Below are positions 51,251 through 60,228 of a stretch of 64,000 nucleotides of DNA, one piece after another (the first letter of the stretch is position 1; every line of letters begins with the position of its first letter). The notes below the pieces were generated by a model. The model worked only from the letters and a program-made list of their open reading frames with translations, searched no databases and was not told the origin of the DNA. The DNA comes from Robertmurraya kyonggiensis (GTDB taxonomy: Bacteria; Bacillota; Bacilli; Bacillales; Cytobacillaceae), in the NCBI RefSeq assembly GCF_005116465.1, contig NZ_SWBM01000002.1, positions 124,001 to 188,000 of the forward strand, read 5' to 3'. Made by a program: the position numbers and the translations under genes.

Positions 51251-52457
51251 ACGCAGAAGTCGAATTATAAACAACCGGTATTTTTTCTTTTTTGCCGTGT
51301 AAGAAAAAGTACAGGATTGTTGTTAAAAGAGCAAGTGCTCCAAGAATGATATATAAGGTATTGTATCCGGTTAGAGGGATGACAAATCCTAATAGGTAGG
51401 GCCCAAAACCAAGTCCAGCATCTAAAAAGATGAAGAATGTGGAAGTAGCGAGTCCCATCCGATGTACAGGAGTTAATTTTACCGCAATAGCCTGTGTACA
51501 AGACTGCATATTTCCGAACCCAAGTCCAATGAGGACACCAGATACTAAAAGTGTAAAACTACTATTTGCTTGACTTAAAAGCAATAATCCGGCGGCAAGA
51601 AGAATAAAGGCTGGATACATAACATAGTTGGCACCTTTAACATCCATTAAGCGTCCTGTGAATGGACGAGAAACTAATACAGCTGCTGCATAGACGATAA
51701 AGAAGAAGCTTGCTGCTTCCACCAAATCAATTTCCATCGCATAAAAATTAATAAAAGATAGAACGCTAGAATAGCAGAATGCAACGGCCAGTGTAATAAA
51801 GGCAATGGGCAATGCTTTCGGTTCAATAAAATCGGAAATCTTGAAGCCTTTTGACACAGAAGAAGTGGGAGACTTCAGTTCCAATTTTGGAACATAAACG
51901 AAAAACGCTGTGATTAAGCAGATGATACCTAATGCCAAACAAAAACTAAAAATCATTTCAAATGATGTATGTTGACTCATATAAAGACCAATAAAGGGAC
52001 CTATAGCTGTGGCAAGCGTTGCACTCATGCTAAAGTAGCCGATGCCTTCACCTTTTCTAGTGTTCGGTATAATTTGCGCAACAATCGTACCAGAAGCTGT
52101 ACTTGCCATTCCTAACATTACGCCATGGAGAAAACGAGTAAAAAGTAAAAAGCCGATTCCTAAGTGAACGAAATAGAGAGCGGTCGTTAATATGAAAAGA
52201 ATAAGTCCGATGACTAATGTTTTCTTGCGACCAATAACGTCGATAAATCGCCCGATGAACAGGCGACCGATTAGGGTACCGATAATGAAAATTCCTGTGA
52301 CAAGTCCTGCTTGGCTCGTGGAAGCATGGTATTCATCCACCGCGTAAACCGCGATTGTTACCATCAATAGATAAAAAACCAAAGTTAATAAAAAATTGAC
52401 GGAAGAGACAACGATGAAATCCTTCGTCCATAATTTATTCGTAGCTGATTGATTCAT
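51249..52457 (-). CDS. MFS efflux transporter
   Basis: 402 residues from the ATG behind GGGGG; longer frames overlap the MarR gene. About twelve membrane helices with the MFS loop motif GRLFIGRFIDVIGRKK after helix 2 and SRPFTGRLMDVKG after helix 8. It belongs to the drug:H+ or YfmO/YwoG-like group. It starts 16 bases after the MarR gene, so it is very likely the target of that repressor and moves a small toxic compound outward. The substrate is not visible. Confidence 0.9.
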   Translation of the reverse strand: MNQSATNKLWTKDFIVVSSVNFLLTLVFYLLMVTIAVYAVDEYHASTSQAGLVTGIFIIGTLIGRLFIGRFIDVIGRKKTLVIGLILFILTTALYFVHLGIGFLLFTRFLHGVMLGMASTASGTIVAQIIPNTRKGEGIGYFSMSATLATAIGPFIGLYMSQHTSFEMIFSFCLALGIICLITAFFVYVPKLELKSPTSSVSKGFKISDFIEPKALPIAFITLAVAFCYSSVLSFINFYAMEIDLVEAASFFFIVYAAAVLVSRPFTGRLMDVKGANYVMYPAFILLAAGLLLLSQANSSFTLLVSGVLIGLGFGNMQSCTQAIAVKLTPVHRMGLATSTFFIFLDAGLGFGPYLLGFVIPLTGYNTLYIILGALALLTTILYFFLHGKKEKIPVVYNSTSA

Positions 52458-52473
52458 GTTTTTCCCCCTGGTT

Positions 52474-52902
52474 TTAAAATGATTTACCAATAAGATTGTT
52501 GCGGATCTCAGACATAACACGGATCGCTTCGAGCTGTTCCGCTTCTGAAATCCCTTCTAAAATGTTTTCTTCAAATTGATCGAGTGTAACGCGTACCTCT
52601 TTGTATACCTTCCGCCCAAGATCTGAAAGCTGGATTCTTTTCTCCCGTTTGTCTTGACTAGGGACTTGTTCGATATAGCCAAGCTCTTTTAATTGATGTA
52701 CAGTCCTTGTGATCGTTGGCTTTTCCACTCCTTGATAACTGGATAATTCCACAAGTGTGGCGGTGTCAAAGTTGAACAAGTAATATAAAATCGACATTTG
52801 TGCTCGTTGAATATTATGTTTGCTCAGTAACAATACAAGTCGATTTTCAAACGGCCGATACAGCATTAATAATTGATGGAAAAATCTTTGCGATGTTTTC
52901 AT
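52474..52902 (-). CDS. MarR family transcriptional regulator
   Basis: 142 residues from the ATG behind AAAGGTGG; an upstream extension lies over the operator. The winged helix shows VELSSYQGVEKPTITRTVHQLKELGYIEQVPSQDKREKRIQLSDLGRKVY, with the DKREKR wing tip typical of MarR. It heads a two-gene operon with the MFS pump, the usual MarR/efflux layout. The palindrome at 52926-52944 upstream of its ATG is the likely autoregulatory site. Confidence 0.92.
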   Translation of the reverse strand: MKTSQRFFHQLLMLYRPFENRLVLLLSKHNIQRAQMSILYYLFNFDTATLVELSSYQGVEKPTITRTVHQLKELGYIEQVPSQDKREKRIQLSDLGRKVYKEVRVTLDQFEENILEGISEAEQLEAIRVMSEIRNNLIGKSF

Positions 52903-52925
52903 AATTATCCACCTTTTAAAAAAAA

Positions 52926-52944
52926 TAGTTATCATAGGTAACTA
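52926..52944 (-). promoter_or_regulatory. Candidate MarR operator
   Basis: TAGTTATCATAGGTAACTA has arms TAGTTA and TAACTA with a 7-base centre, 24-42 bases upstream of the MarR ATG. Size and position fit MarR sites. Confidence 0.65.
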
Positions 52945-53002
52945 ATTCACTATACCAAAATCTGATGTGAATGTCTAGGTTGTGGAAGAAATAGGAAAAT
53001 GA

Positions 53003-53518
53003 CTACGCAAGGTTTTCCTTTCTCCAACAATATGAGAATAATTTAGTCACGAGTGTACTTAGTGAAAAAATAAATAAATAGACAATGAGTGAATGCTCCG
53101 TATCCCAGCCATGGTAAGTGAAGACGTTAAATTGAACAGAAAGCCATTCTAGAGATGCTGTTAGTCCACTCCATAAAACAATAAGGAATGATAAACTGAG
53201 CAGACTCATTTTCCATTTACTGATAATGTACGAAAAAAATAGGCCATAAATCGGATAATTGATAACATAGGCAATTACATCAAATAGCTCCAAATATGGA
53301 GTATCTGTAATGGTATATAAGTCAACAGGGTAATCTGCTGCGATGAGGACATCAGCTGTTAGTCCAATAACTGCATAGAAGAGAAATATAGAAATTCTCA
53401 TATTCAGTGGGAAAATTTTATGGAGTTTGATAAAACATACAATCAAACAAAATAAGGAAACGAGAATAAACCATTCGTTTTCATCAAATCTTGAAGGTAA
53501 TTTAAAGATGATCGCCAC
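53003..53518 (-). CDS. CBO0543-like small membrane protein, second gene
   Basis: 171 residues if started at GTG (GTGGCGATCATC), which overlaps the upstream gene by 17 bases; a longer frame lies wholly inside that gene. About five hydrophobic segments. Short conserved-looking stretches include FDENEWFILVSLF and FNVFTYHGWDTEHSLIVY, and the general pattern of the CBO0543 group of Firmicute membrane proteins. No function is known. It probably acts with the preceding paralogue. Confidence 0.65.
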   Translation of the reverse strand: MAIIFKLPSRFDENEWFILVSLFCLIVCFIKLHKIFPLNMRISIFLFYAVIGLTADVLIAADYPVDLYTITDTPYLELFDVIAYVINYPIYGLFFSYIISKWKMSLLSLSFLIVLWSGLTASLEWLSVQFNVFTYHGWDTEHSLIVYLFIFSLSTLVTKLFSYCWRKENLA

Positions 53519-53978
53519 CTCTTTCCAACAAATGCTCAAATATGAGGCTAAGAATAATGAATGAAAACCACATAAGTGCAGAGTATTCGATGTTCCAGTC
53601 CACATATTTAATGATTCCGATTTGCTCTACGATTCTTTCACCCGTCATAAAAATGACTGTTCCTAAAATGAGCCATCCCCATTTTAGCGGGACTTTTAGG
53701 GAATGGTAAATATTTATTGAAAGGATTGCTCCTATAGGGGAGATCAGCTTGTGAAGAACATGGTATGTTACATAACGATCAGCAGTCATTGGCTTATCGA
53801 TGTACCCCAAGTTGGTAAAAATAGAATTAAAAGTCAGTCCGGATATAAGGACGATAAAAAGCCATAGCGGTATGATTTTAGTGACTGGAAGTCGATTTAT
53901 TCGATAAAATCCAATCAGTAAAACGCAAAATAGTAATGCGAATGAAAATGTTAACAATTTCCCACCATACTTCCCCAA
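53502..53978 (-). CDS. CBO0543-like small membrane protein, first gene
   Basis: 158 residues from TTG at most; the true start is unsure because no clear ribosome binding site is seen, and a TTG seven codons further in is possible. About five membrane helices, with NSIFTNLGYIDKPMTADRYVTYHVLHKLISP and WNIEYSALMWFSFIILSLI near the end. It resembles the next gene in size and layout; the two overlap and are probably a pair from duplication. Unknown function. Confidence 0.6.
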   Translation of the reverse strand: MGKYGGKLLTFSFALLFCVLLIGFYRINRLPVTKIIPLWLFIVLISGLTFNSIFTNLGYIDKPMTADRYVTYHVLHKLISPIGAILSINIYHSLKVPLKWGWLILGTVIFMTGERIVEQIGIIKYVDWNIEYSALMWFSFIILSLIFEHLLERGGDHL

Positions 53979-54079
53979 AAATGTTGAATATTTTTCAGAG
54001 GTAGTATGTGCAAATGGGAAGGTTTTTATCGAAAAAGGTTTGATGAAGTGAAGAACGGAATTTTCGGAAAAATATAATA

Positions 54080-54108
54080 TTGACTTTATAAAGTAGGTGG
54101 TTTATCCT
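54080..54108 (+). promoter_or_regulatory. Promoter of the AtuA/ADP-ribosylglycohydrolase operon
   Basis: TTGACT, a 17-base spacer and TATCCT form a SigA-type promoter. The first LacI-type operator begins 4 bases after the -10 element. Confidence 0.7.
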
Positions 54109-54111
54109 ATA

Positions 54112-54125
54112 TGTAACCGATTACA
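54112..54125 (+). promoter_or_regulatory. LacI-type operator O1
   Basis: TGTAACCGATTACA, palindromic around the central CG, lies over the expected transcription start. Confidence 0.75.
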
Positions 54126-54152
54126 TTGATAGTTGGTTCTTATTTTAAGACA

Positions 54153-54172
54153 GTGTGTAACCGGTTACACAC
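54153..54172 (+). promoter_or_regulatory. LacI-type operator O2
   Basis: GTGTGTAACCGGTTACACAC is a perfect 20-bp palindrome with the central AACCGGTT. Its centre is 44 bases from that of O1. Confidence 0.85.
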
Positions 54173-54196
54173 GTAACTGTTTTTTAAGAAGAAATA

Positions 54197-54210
54197 TGAA
54201 ACCGGTTACT
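54197..54210 (+). promoter_or_regulatory. LacI-type operator O3
   Basis: TGAAACCGGTTACT keeps the AACCGGTT core. Its centre is 41 bases from that of O2, about four helical turns, and it ends 36 bases before the ATG. Confidence 0.7.
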
Positions 54211-54246
54211 TAATAGATTAATAGAATGCAATTGGGGGAGACATAT

Positions 54247-55614
54247 ATGAAATCTGCTGTAAGAATTGTTTCACCTTGTGGAATGTTAGGATATGGTTTT
54301 CCGAAAGAATCTTTTAATCATGCTTTCGACCAAGAGATTCACGGAATTGTCGTTGATGCTGGTTCAACAGATGCTGGGCCACATAAATTGGGTGAGGGCG
54401 TTTCGATTGTGAGCAAACGAGCAGTGAAAAAAGACTTGCAAATTATGTTGGCAAAAGGAATTCCAAACAAAATTCCCGTTATTGTTGGTTCTGCAGGAGG
54501 TGCAGGTGCGAGGCCACATGTGGAAAGTACGTTAAGTATCTTAAATGAAATTATCGAAGAAGAAGGATACCATGCCAAAATAGCCGTGATTTGGGCAGAT
54601 TTTGACCAGGACTATATCCTTCAAATGCAACAGGATGGAAAAATTAAACCGTTAACAGAGAATATCCCCGTTTTGACGGAGGAAGTGATTCGGGAAACTA
54701 CCTCTATTGTAGCGCAAATGGGGCACGAGCCAATTTTAAATGCTCTCCATGAAGGAGCAGATATTATAGTCTGCGGAAGGGCTTATGACCCATCACCTTT
54801 TGCAGCAGTTGGTATTTTTCACGGCATGGATGAGGGGCTTTCCTACCATCTAGGAAAGATCTTGGAATGTGGGGCATTGTGTGCAGAGCCTGGGACCACA
54901 AAGGATAGCATTTTAGGAACAATCTACCCCGATTCCTTTACGGTTCAATCGCTAAATCCAAAAAGGACGTGCACGACGACAAGTGTGGCAGCTCACACCT
55001 TTTATGAAAAAGAGCACCCATACTTCTTACACGGTCCAGGATTTATGCTCGATTTATCTGAGTGCACGTTTACAGAAGTATCTACTGGTGTGATTAAAGT
55101 AGAGAACAGTAAATATGTACCAAGCATGACTCAGTCGATAAAGCTAGAAGGGGCTAGAAAAACGGCCTATCGCACATTTGTGATTGCAGGCATTCGGGAT
55201 CCCCTTCTTCTTGCCAATATTGAAGAGGTAGAGAAAGAAGTACTAGAACAAGTTCGAAACTATTATCCGGAAATTCCAAAGGAAGATTACAGCATTAATT
55301 TCTATCATTATGGAAAAAATGCGGTTCTTGGGCATAATGAGCCCGAGCCTTTCCGTGGACATGAAATTGGTGTGTTATTTGAGGTGTTAGCAGGTAGTCA
55401 AGAATTGGCTAACTCCCTTTGTGCCAATCTTCGGTCTACCTATCTACATTATGGATATGAAGGGAGAAAATCAACGGCTGGGAATCTAGCATTTCCATTC
55501 GCGCCGAGCGATATATCCTTCGGTCCAGTCTATGAATTTTCTATTTATCATTTGATGGAGGTAGAAGAAAATCCATTTGCCATTGATTTTTTGGAGGTAG
55601 GGAAGAATGACTAA
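54247..55614 (+). CDS. AtuA-like (DUF1446) protein
   Basis: 455 residues from the ATG behind GGGGGAG; the ATG 21 bases upstream lies before that site. Homologous to AtuA of acyclic terpene use: DAGSTDAGPHKLGEG near residue 38, SAGGAGARPHVESTL near 87, ICGRAYDPSPFAAVGI near 177, then PGFMLDLSECTF. The N-terminal half is an alpha/beta fold with many Gly-rich loops, the C-terminal half ends in SFGPVYEFSIYHLMEV. Its chemistry is not established. It overlaps the DUF4387 gene by 8 bases; the two families are commonly found together. Confidence 0.9.
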   Translation: MKSAVRIVSPCGMLGYGFPKESFNHAFDQEIHGIVVDAGSTDAGPHKLGEGVSIVSKRAVKKDLQIMLAKGIPNKIPVIVGSAGGAGARPHVESTLSILNEIIEEEGYHAKIAVIWADFDQDYILQMQQDGKIKPLTENIPVLTEEVIRETTSIVAQMGHEPILNALHEGADIIVCGRAYDPSPFAAVGIFHGMDEGLSYHLGKILECGALCAEPGTTKDSILGTIYPDSFTVQSLNPKRTCTTTSVAAHTFYEKEHPYFLHGPGFMLDLSECTFTEVSTGVIKVENSKYVPSMTQSIKLEGARKTAYRTFVIAGIRDPLLLANIEEVEKEVLEQVRNYYPEIPKEDYSINFYHYGKNAVLGHNEPEPFRGHEIGVLFEVLAGSQELANSLCANLRSTYLHYGYEGRKSTAGNLAFPFAPSDISFGPVYEFSIYHLMEVEENPFAIDFLEVGKND

Positions 55615-55924
55615 ATTATACGAGCTTGCCAAAGTGTTAAGAAGTAAAAATTCGGGCCCCTTTGAAGTAACAATGGATGTTTTGTTTGATCAGAAGGCAG
55701 TGTATGAACGGGTCAAACGATCTAATGCGGTCACGAAAGAAAGTGTGGCAAAAGCATATAATATCAACCTTTCAGATATCCATCATTTTGTATTTTTTGA
55801 TCCAGCATTAGGGATCAAAATTACGATGGCAAGAGAAATCTCTTCTGGAACCGCAGGGGACAGAGATGTGTACGGGGCACAACAGCATGCTCCTTTAATG
55901 AATATTGACGTTGATGGGGAGTAG
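55607..55924 (+). CDS. DUF4387 protein
   Basis: 105 residues, starting inside the AtuA gene end. ELAKVLRSKNSGPFEVTMDVLFDQ and ALGIKITMAREISSGTAGDRDVYGAQQHAPL are the conserved DUF4387 stretches. This small family accompanies AtuA-like proteins, either as a neighbour gene or fused, and probably forms a complex with it. RSKNSGPFE may be part of a binding site. Function unknown. Overlap with the preceding gene implies equal production. Confidence 0.9.
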   Translation: MTKLYELAKVLRSKNSGPFEVTMDVLFDQKAVYERVKRSNAVTKESVAKAYNINLSDIHHFVFFDPALGIKITMAREISSGTAGDRDVYGAQQHAPLMNIDVDGE

Positions 55925-55929
55925 ATCAG

Positions 55930-56820
55930 ATGAAGAAAATAGCTGTAATTGGGAGCATAAATATCGACTTTTTTGTGGAGAGTTCAATCGTGCCAAAATT
56001 TGGTGAAACGGTAAAAGGTGAAAGCTTTTTCCAAGATTTTGGAGGTAAAGGAGCGAACCAGGCAGTTGCAGCCGCTCGCTTAGGTGGGGATGTTACCCTA
56101 TTTGGTTCAATTGGGAATGATGAGCAAAAAAACGTGTTGCTCAACCATTTTAAAAATGAAAACGTGAACATTGAACATCTCAATATTGTGGAGGATATTT
56201 CTACAGGTGCGGCTTTTATCGAGCTTCATAACAGTGAAAACCGCATTATTATTGTCGATGGAGCCAATAAATACACGGATATTGCTTACGTGGAACAAAA
56301 CTTAGATGGGCTTTTAGAATACGATGTCTTTTTATTTCAACTGGAAATTCCAGTAGAGACAATTGAGTATTTAATTCCATATTTACACAAGCATCATAAA
56401 ACGATCATTCTCGATCCAGCTCCAGCACAACCGTTATCAGCGGAACTGCTCGAACAGATTACGTATTTAACACCGAATGAACATGAATTTTCAACAGTCA
56501 CAAAGGATGAGCGGGACATAACAGATGTGCTGAAGGATTATCCGAATAAACTTATCATTACCCGTGGAGAAAAAGGCGTCTCTTTTTACAACGGGAAGGA
56601 AATTGTGATGATTCCAGCTAGAACAACGATGGCGGTTGACACAACAGGCGCAGGGGATACATTTACGGGGGCCTTTACTGTTGGCATTGCAGAAGGCAAG
56701 CCTTTGGAGGAATGTATCCGACTTGGAACCCTAGCCGCGAGTGTAGCTGTTACAAAGAAAGGTGCACAGTCTGGAATGCCGTTTAAAGGGGATATAGAGA
56801 ACTTAGTGAGTGAGGGGTGA
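55930..56820 (+). CDS. Ribokinase-like PfkB family sugar kinase
   Basis: 296 residues, ATG behind GGGGAG. IAVIGSINIDFFVESSIVPKFGETVKG and FGGKGANQAVAAARLGG are the ribokinase N-terminal motifs, and DTTGAGDTFTGAFTVGIAEG is the C-terminal anion hole with the catalytic Asp. It is likely to phosphorylate ribose or a related pentose or nucleoside. In this operon it would act on the sugar set free by the ADP-ribosylglycohydrolase-type enzymes. It lies 5 bases after the DUF4387 gene. Confidence 0.92.
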   Translation: MKKIAVIGSINIDFFVESSIVPKFGETVKGESFFQDFGGKGANQAVAAARLGGDVTLFGSIGNDEQKNVLLNHFKNENVNIEHLNIVEDISTGAAFIELHNSENRIIIVDGANKYTDIAYVEQNLDGLLEYDVFLFQLEIPVETIEYLIPYLHKHHKTIILDPAPAQPLSAELLEQITYLTPNEHEFSTVTKDERDITDVLKDYPNKLIITRGEKGVSFYNGKEIVMIPARTTMAVDTTGAGDTFTGAFTVGIAEGKPLEECIRLGTLAASVAVTKKGAQSGMPFKGDIENLVSEG

Positions 56821-56826
56821 TTTCTT

Positions 56827-57720
56827 GTGAAAAAAGCACTGAAAAAAATGCGTGAGGATTGGATTCTGTATGTCATGCTTTTTCCTGGAATACTCTACTT
56901 CGTCATTTTTCACGTGGTTCCGATTATAGGGATGAAATTGGCTTTTCAAGACTATCGCATTATCGGTGAGAATACATGGGTGGGACTCAAGCACTTTCAA
57001 ATTTTGTTTAGTTCGCCTGCCTTTATCGATGTCTTAAAGAATACGGTCATTATTAGTACGATGAAAATGATCTTTATTTTCCCAATTCCTATTATTCTAG
57101 CATTACTAATCAATGAAGTACGATCTGGTCCATACCGTAAATATGTTCAATCCGTTTCCTATTTGCCCCATTTTCTATCTTGGGTCGTCATTGCGGGAAT
57201 ATGGATCAGCTTTCTAAACCCAGATGGTGGCATTAACATTGTCAGAAACTTTTTCCACCTTCCATCCCTCGACTTCATGACAAGCAAGGATCATATTCGT
57301 TGGGTACTCGTGTTTTCTGAAATGTGGCGCAGTGCGGGGTGGGATAGCATTCTTTATATTGCAGCCATCATGAAAATAAGCCCGACTCTATATGAGGCAG
57401 CAAAACTTGATGGTGCAAGTACATTACAGCAAATGCGCTATATCACGTTACCAGCACTAGCGAGTACAGTAGTCACTGTGTTTATTCTAAACCTAGGGTT
57501 CTTTATGAATGCTGGTTTTGACCAAGTATTTAACCTTATGAATGATTCAGTCATTAGCAAGGTGGATATCTTGGATACGTATGTTTACCGAATCGGTCTT
57601 TTGAATGGCCAATACGCGTACGCTACGGCAGCGAGCTTATTTAAAGGGGTCATCGGGCTTGTTCTTATTTTAGGTACGCATTTCTTATCGAAGAGATTTA
57701 CTGGAAAAGGTGTCTGGTAA
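56827..57720 (+). CDS. ABC sugar transporter permease, LplB-like
   Basis: 297 residues from GTG. Six membrane helices. The opening WILYVMLFPGILYFVIFHVVPIIGMKLAFQDYRI is typical of the LplB/YtcP group of carbohydrate permeases, and the EAA loop is EAAKLDGASTLQQMRYITLP. It pairs with the next permease to form the channel. No ATPase is present in the operon, so a shared MsmX-type ATPase is expected. Starts 6 bases after the kinase. Confidence 0.93.
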   Translation: MKKALKKMREDWILYVMLFPGILYFVIFHVVPIIGMKLAFQDYRIIGENTWVGLKHFQILFSSPAFIDVLKNTVIISTMKMIFIFPIPIILALLINEVRSGPYRKYVQSVSYLPHFLSWVVIAGIWISFLNPDGGINIVRNFFHLPSLDFMTSKDHIRWVLVFSEMWRSAGWDSILYIAAIMKISPTLYEAAKLDGASTLQQMRYITLPALASTVVTVFILNLGFFMNAGFDQVFNLMNDSVISKVDILDTYVYRIGLLNGQYAYATAASLFKGVIGLVLILGTHFLSKRFTGKGVW

Positions 57721-57732
57721 GGGGGGATAAAG

Positions 57733-58608
57733 TTGAGAAGATTTAACTGGTCACGAAGTATTATCTATACCATTTTATTTATCATTACCTTGGCGATCTT
57801 AATTCCTGTCTTAAATTTAGTAGCCATGTCATTATCAGACCCTACGAGAGTAAAAGAGTTATCCGGATTAGATGTGATTCCGAAAGGCTTTTCTTTTATC
57901 AATTATGAAATTATCCTATCGAATCCTCTCATTCTAAAAAGTATTGGAAACTCTGTTTTTATTACTCTAGTTGGAACCTTTATTAATTTATTTTTTACCG
58001 CCTTATCAGCATACGTGCTGGCACGAACAAATTTCGTCGGAAAAAAGGTTGTTCTCGTTTTCTTAATTGCCATCATGGTGTTTGAACCATCGATGATTAC
58101 CGAATATCTGTTAATGAAAGATTTGAATTTGCTTAATACGTATGCATCTTTGATTTTGTATAAGGCAATCAATGTGTATTATCTCTTTATCTTAATGCGA
58201 TTCTTCCAGGAAATACCTGAGAGTTTAATAGAAGCAGCAAGAATTGATGGGGCAGGACATTTTCGCATCTTCACAAGCATTGTCCTTCCTTTGTCGAAAC
58301 CAGCTCTTGCCACTCTTACCCTGTTTTACGGAGTTTACCATTGGAATGAATACTTCAGAGCTACTATTTATCTAACGGATCAAAATAAGTGGCCGTTGCA
58401 AGTGGTTTTACGTCAATTTGTTGTGACACAGGATAATACAACAATGCTGGCGGGACTTGATTTATCGCCAGAAATGCTAGCGATCTTAGATTTTGCTTCC
58501 TTGCAAGCAAGCACGATTATTATTGCGGTTATTCCGTTATTGCTGCTCTATCCACTCATTCTCAAATATTTCACTAAGGGAACGATGGATGGCGGTGTGA
58601 AGGATTAA
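57733..58608 (+). CDS. ABC sugar transporter permease, YtcP/MsmG-like
   Basis: 291 residues from TTG behind GGGGGG. Six membrane helices, the EAA loop ESLIEAARIDGAGHFRIFTSIVLPLSKPALATL, and a typical C-terminus of this family (LQASTIIIAVIPLLLLYPLILKYFTKGTMDGGVKD). It makes the channel with the preceding permease. The 148-base gap after it contains a hairpin-like GTGAAT/ATTTCAC that may raise binding-protein levels. Confidence 0.93.
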   Translation: MRRFNWSRSIIYTILFIITLAILIPVLNLVAMSLSDPTRVKELSGLDVIPKGFSFINYEIILSNPLILKSIGNSVFITLVGTFINLFFTALSAYVLARTNFVGKKVVLVFLIAIMVFEPSMITEYLLMKDLNLLNTYASLILYKAINVYYLFILMRFFQEIPESLIEAARIDGAGHFRIFTSIVLPLSKPALATLTLFYGVYHWNEYFRATIYLTDQNKWPLQVVLRQFVVTQDNTTMLAGLDLSPEMLAILDFASLQASTIIIAVIPLLLLYPLILKYFTKGTMDGGVKD

Positions 58609-58756
58609 TAAAGCTTTAAACGTGAATCGATATTTCACAATGTACATCAGAGCTTTGAAAATCTAAAAAATCGTAACAAACAATTATTAGTTCTTAACCT
58701 AATGTGAGTCATTGTGAAGTAGATTCAAATATTAAAAAAAATGGAGGGTCAAAGGT

Positions 58757-60217
58757 ATGAAGAAATTTGGTCTATGGTTTATGGTGCTACTCATCATTGG
58801 ATTTTTAGCAGCATGTAGTGGTGGGAAAGATGATGTGGCGGAAAAGGAAACAACAAAGGATGGAAAAACGGTTATAAAGGTCGCTTATAAGGATGAGGGT
58901 CCATCGAATCCAGTTGCAGTCCAATATTATGAGAAATTAGCAGAAAAATTAAAAGAAGAAAAAGACCTTGATGTAGAATTTGAGTTAGTGGAAGTGGCAC
59001 AGGGAGATTATGCTGAAAAGTTAAGCTTATTATTAAACAGTGGTGAAATCCCTGACCTTATCTATTTCCAAGGTGGCGATCAACAAATTGCAAACCAAGA
59101 TTTACTAGAGGATTTAACACCATATATTGAGAAGTCAGAGTATCTAAAAGATATCTTACAGCCTCACAATGCTTCAAGATTAGAAAACTATCCATACTTA
59201 CTATGGGTAAAGTCAATTGACTATAAAGTTCCTGTTGTCAGAAAAGATTTGTTAGAGGGATTGAGCACAGCAGACGCATTGTTAGCTGATCCAACACCTG
59301 AAAACTACAAAGCATTTTTCAAAGAATTAGTGGAAAGTGGCAAAGTTGATTATGCAACAACAGTTGCAGGAGACATCAGTGAATTAAACTATATTTTTGA
59401 TATGGCCTTTGGAATTAACAAAACATGGTTAGAGTCAGACAATGGTTATGTATTTAAAAAGATTTCTGAGCAAGAAAAAGCGAAGCTTGCCTTCTATCAT
59501 GAGCTATACGAAGAGGGTCTACTAGATTCACAATATTTAACAAAGCAATGGGATACAAAAGAAGATGCATTTTATAACGGTCAAGCTGGTGTGATTGTAG
59601 GAACAAATGGGAAAGTTGTTGATTTCTATAATAGCAGAGCGAAGGAAGTAAACGGGGATCAAGCAGAATTAGCAATTCTTCCTCCTGCAAAAGGCGAATA
59701 TCAAGGATTTGGAGCATCAGATATTACAAAAGAATCTCGTGGTCTTGCAATCTCTGCCGTATCTCCTAATAAAGAGCTTGTTTTTGAGATATTAGATTAC
59801 TTAGCAAGTCCAGCTGGACAACAATTTGATCGTCTTGGCTTTGAAGGAGAGCACTACAATGTAGTGGATGGAAAAGCGGAATTAACAGATAAATATTATG
59901 CAGAATGGTACGCGCGTTATTGGGAGCCAGTTGAAACAAGTTTTGATACACCAGTTAGTGAAAAGACTCCAATGTTAAGCGCACCAGCGATTGAATCACA
60001 GGAATTAGCAAGCAGTTTCTTTGCAGAGGACAATGCTTTTATCATTCCGGAAGAATACGTCGCTCAGTGGGACGCAATGGAAAATTTATATAAAGAATAC
60101 TCAGCGGATATCATTACAGGGAAATTGCCTCTTGATGCATTCGATGAATTTGTTCAAAAGTGGAACGAAGCTGGCGGAGAAGATTTAACGAAGTTAGCAA
60201 ACGAAACAATTAAATAG
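58757..60217 (+). CDS. Extracellular solute-binding lipoprotein
   Basis: 486 residues, ATG behind GGAGGG. The signal peptide ends GFLAAC (Cys20). A large type-1/LplA-like binding fold: LLLNSGEIPDLIYFQGGDQQIANQDLLEDLTPYIEKS and PGNKEL-type regions further on. It delivers the operon's substrate to the two permeases. Size fits oligosaccharide or complex glycoside binders rather than free ribose binders, which are about 300 residues. Substrate unknown. Confidence 0.92.
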   Translation: MKKFGLWFMVLLIIGFLAACSGGKDDVAEKETTKDGKTVIKVAYKDEGPSNPVAVQYYEKLAEKLKEEKDLDVEFELVEVAQGDYAEKLSLLLNSGEIPDLIYFQGGDQQIANQDLLEDLTPYIEKSEYLKDILQPHNASRLENYPYLLWVKSIDYKVPVVRKDLLEGLSTADALLADPTPENYKAFFKELVESGKVDYATTVAGDISELNYIFDMAFGINKTWLESDNGYVFKKISEQEKAKLAFYHELYEEGLLDSQYLTKQWDTKEDAFYNGQAGVIVGTNGKVVDFYNSRAKEVNGDQAELAILPPAKGEYQGFGASDITKESRGLAISAVSPNKELVFEILDYLASPAGQQFDRLGFEGEHYNVVDGKAELTDKYYAEWYARYWEPVETSFDTPVSEKTPMLSAPAIESQELASSFFAEDNAFIIPEEYVAQWDAMENLYKEYSADIITGKLPLDAFDEFVQKWNEAGGEDLTKLANETIK

Positions 60218-60228
60218 GGAGTTTTGTC

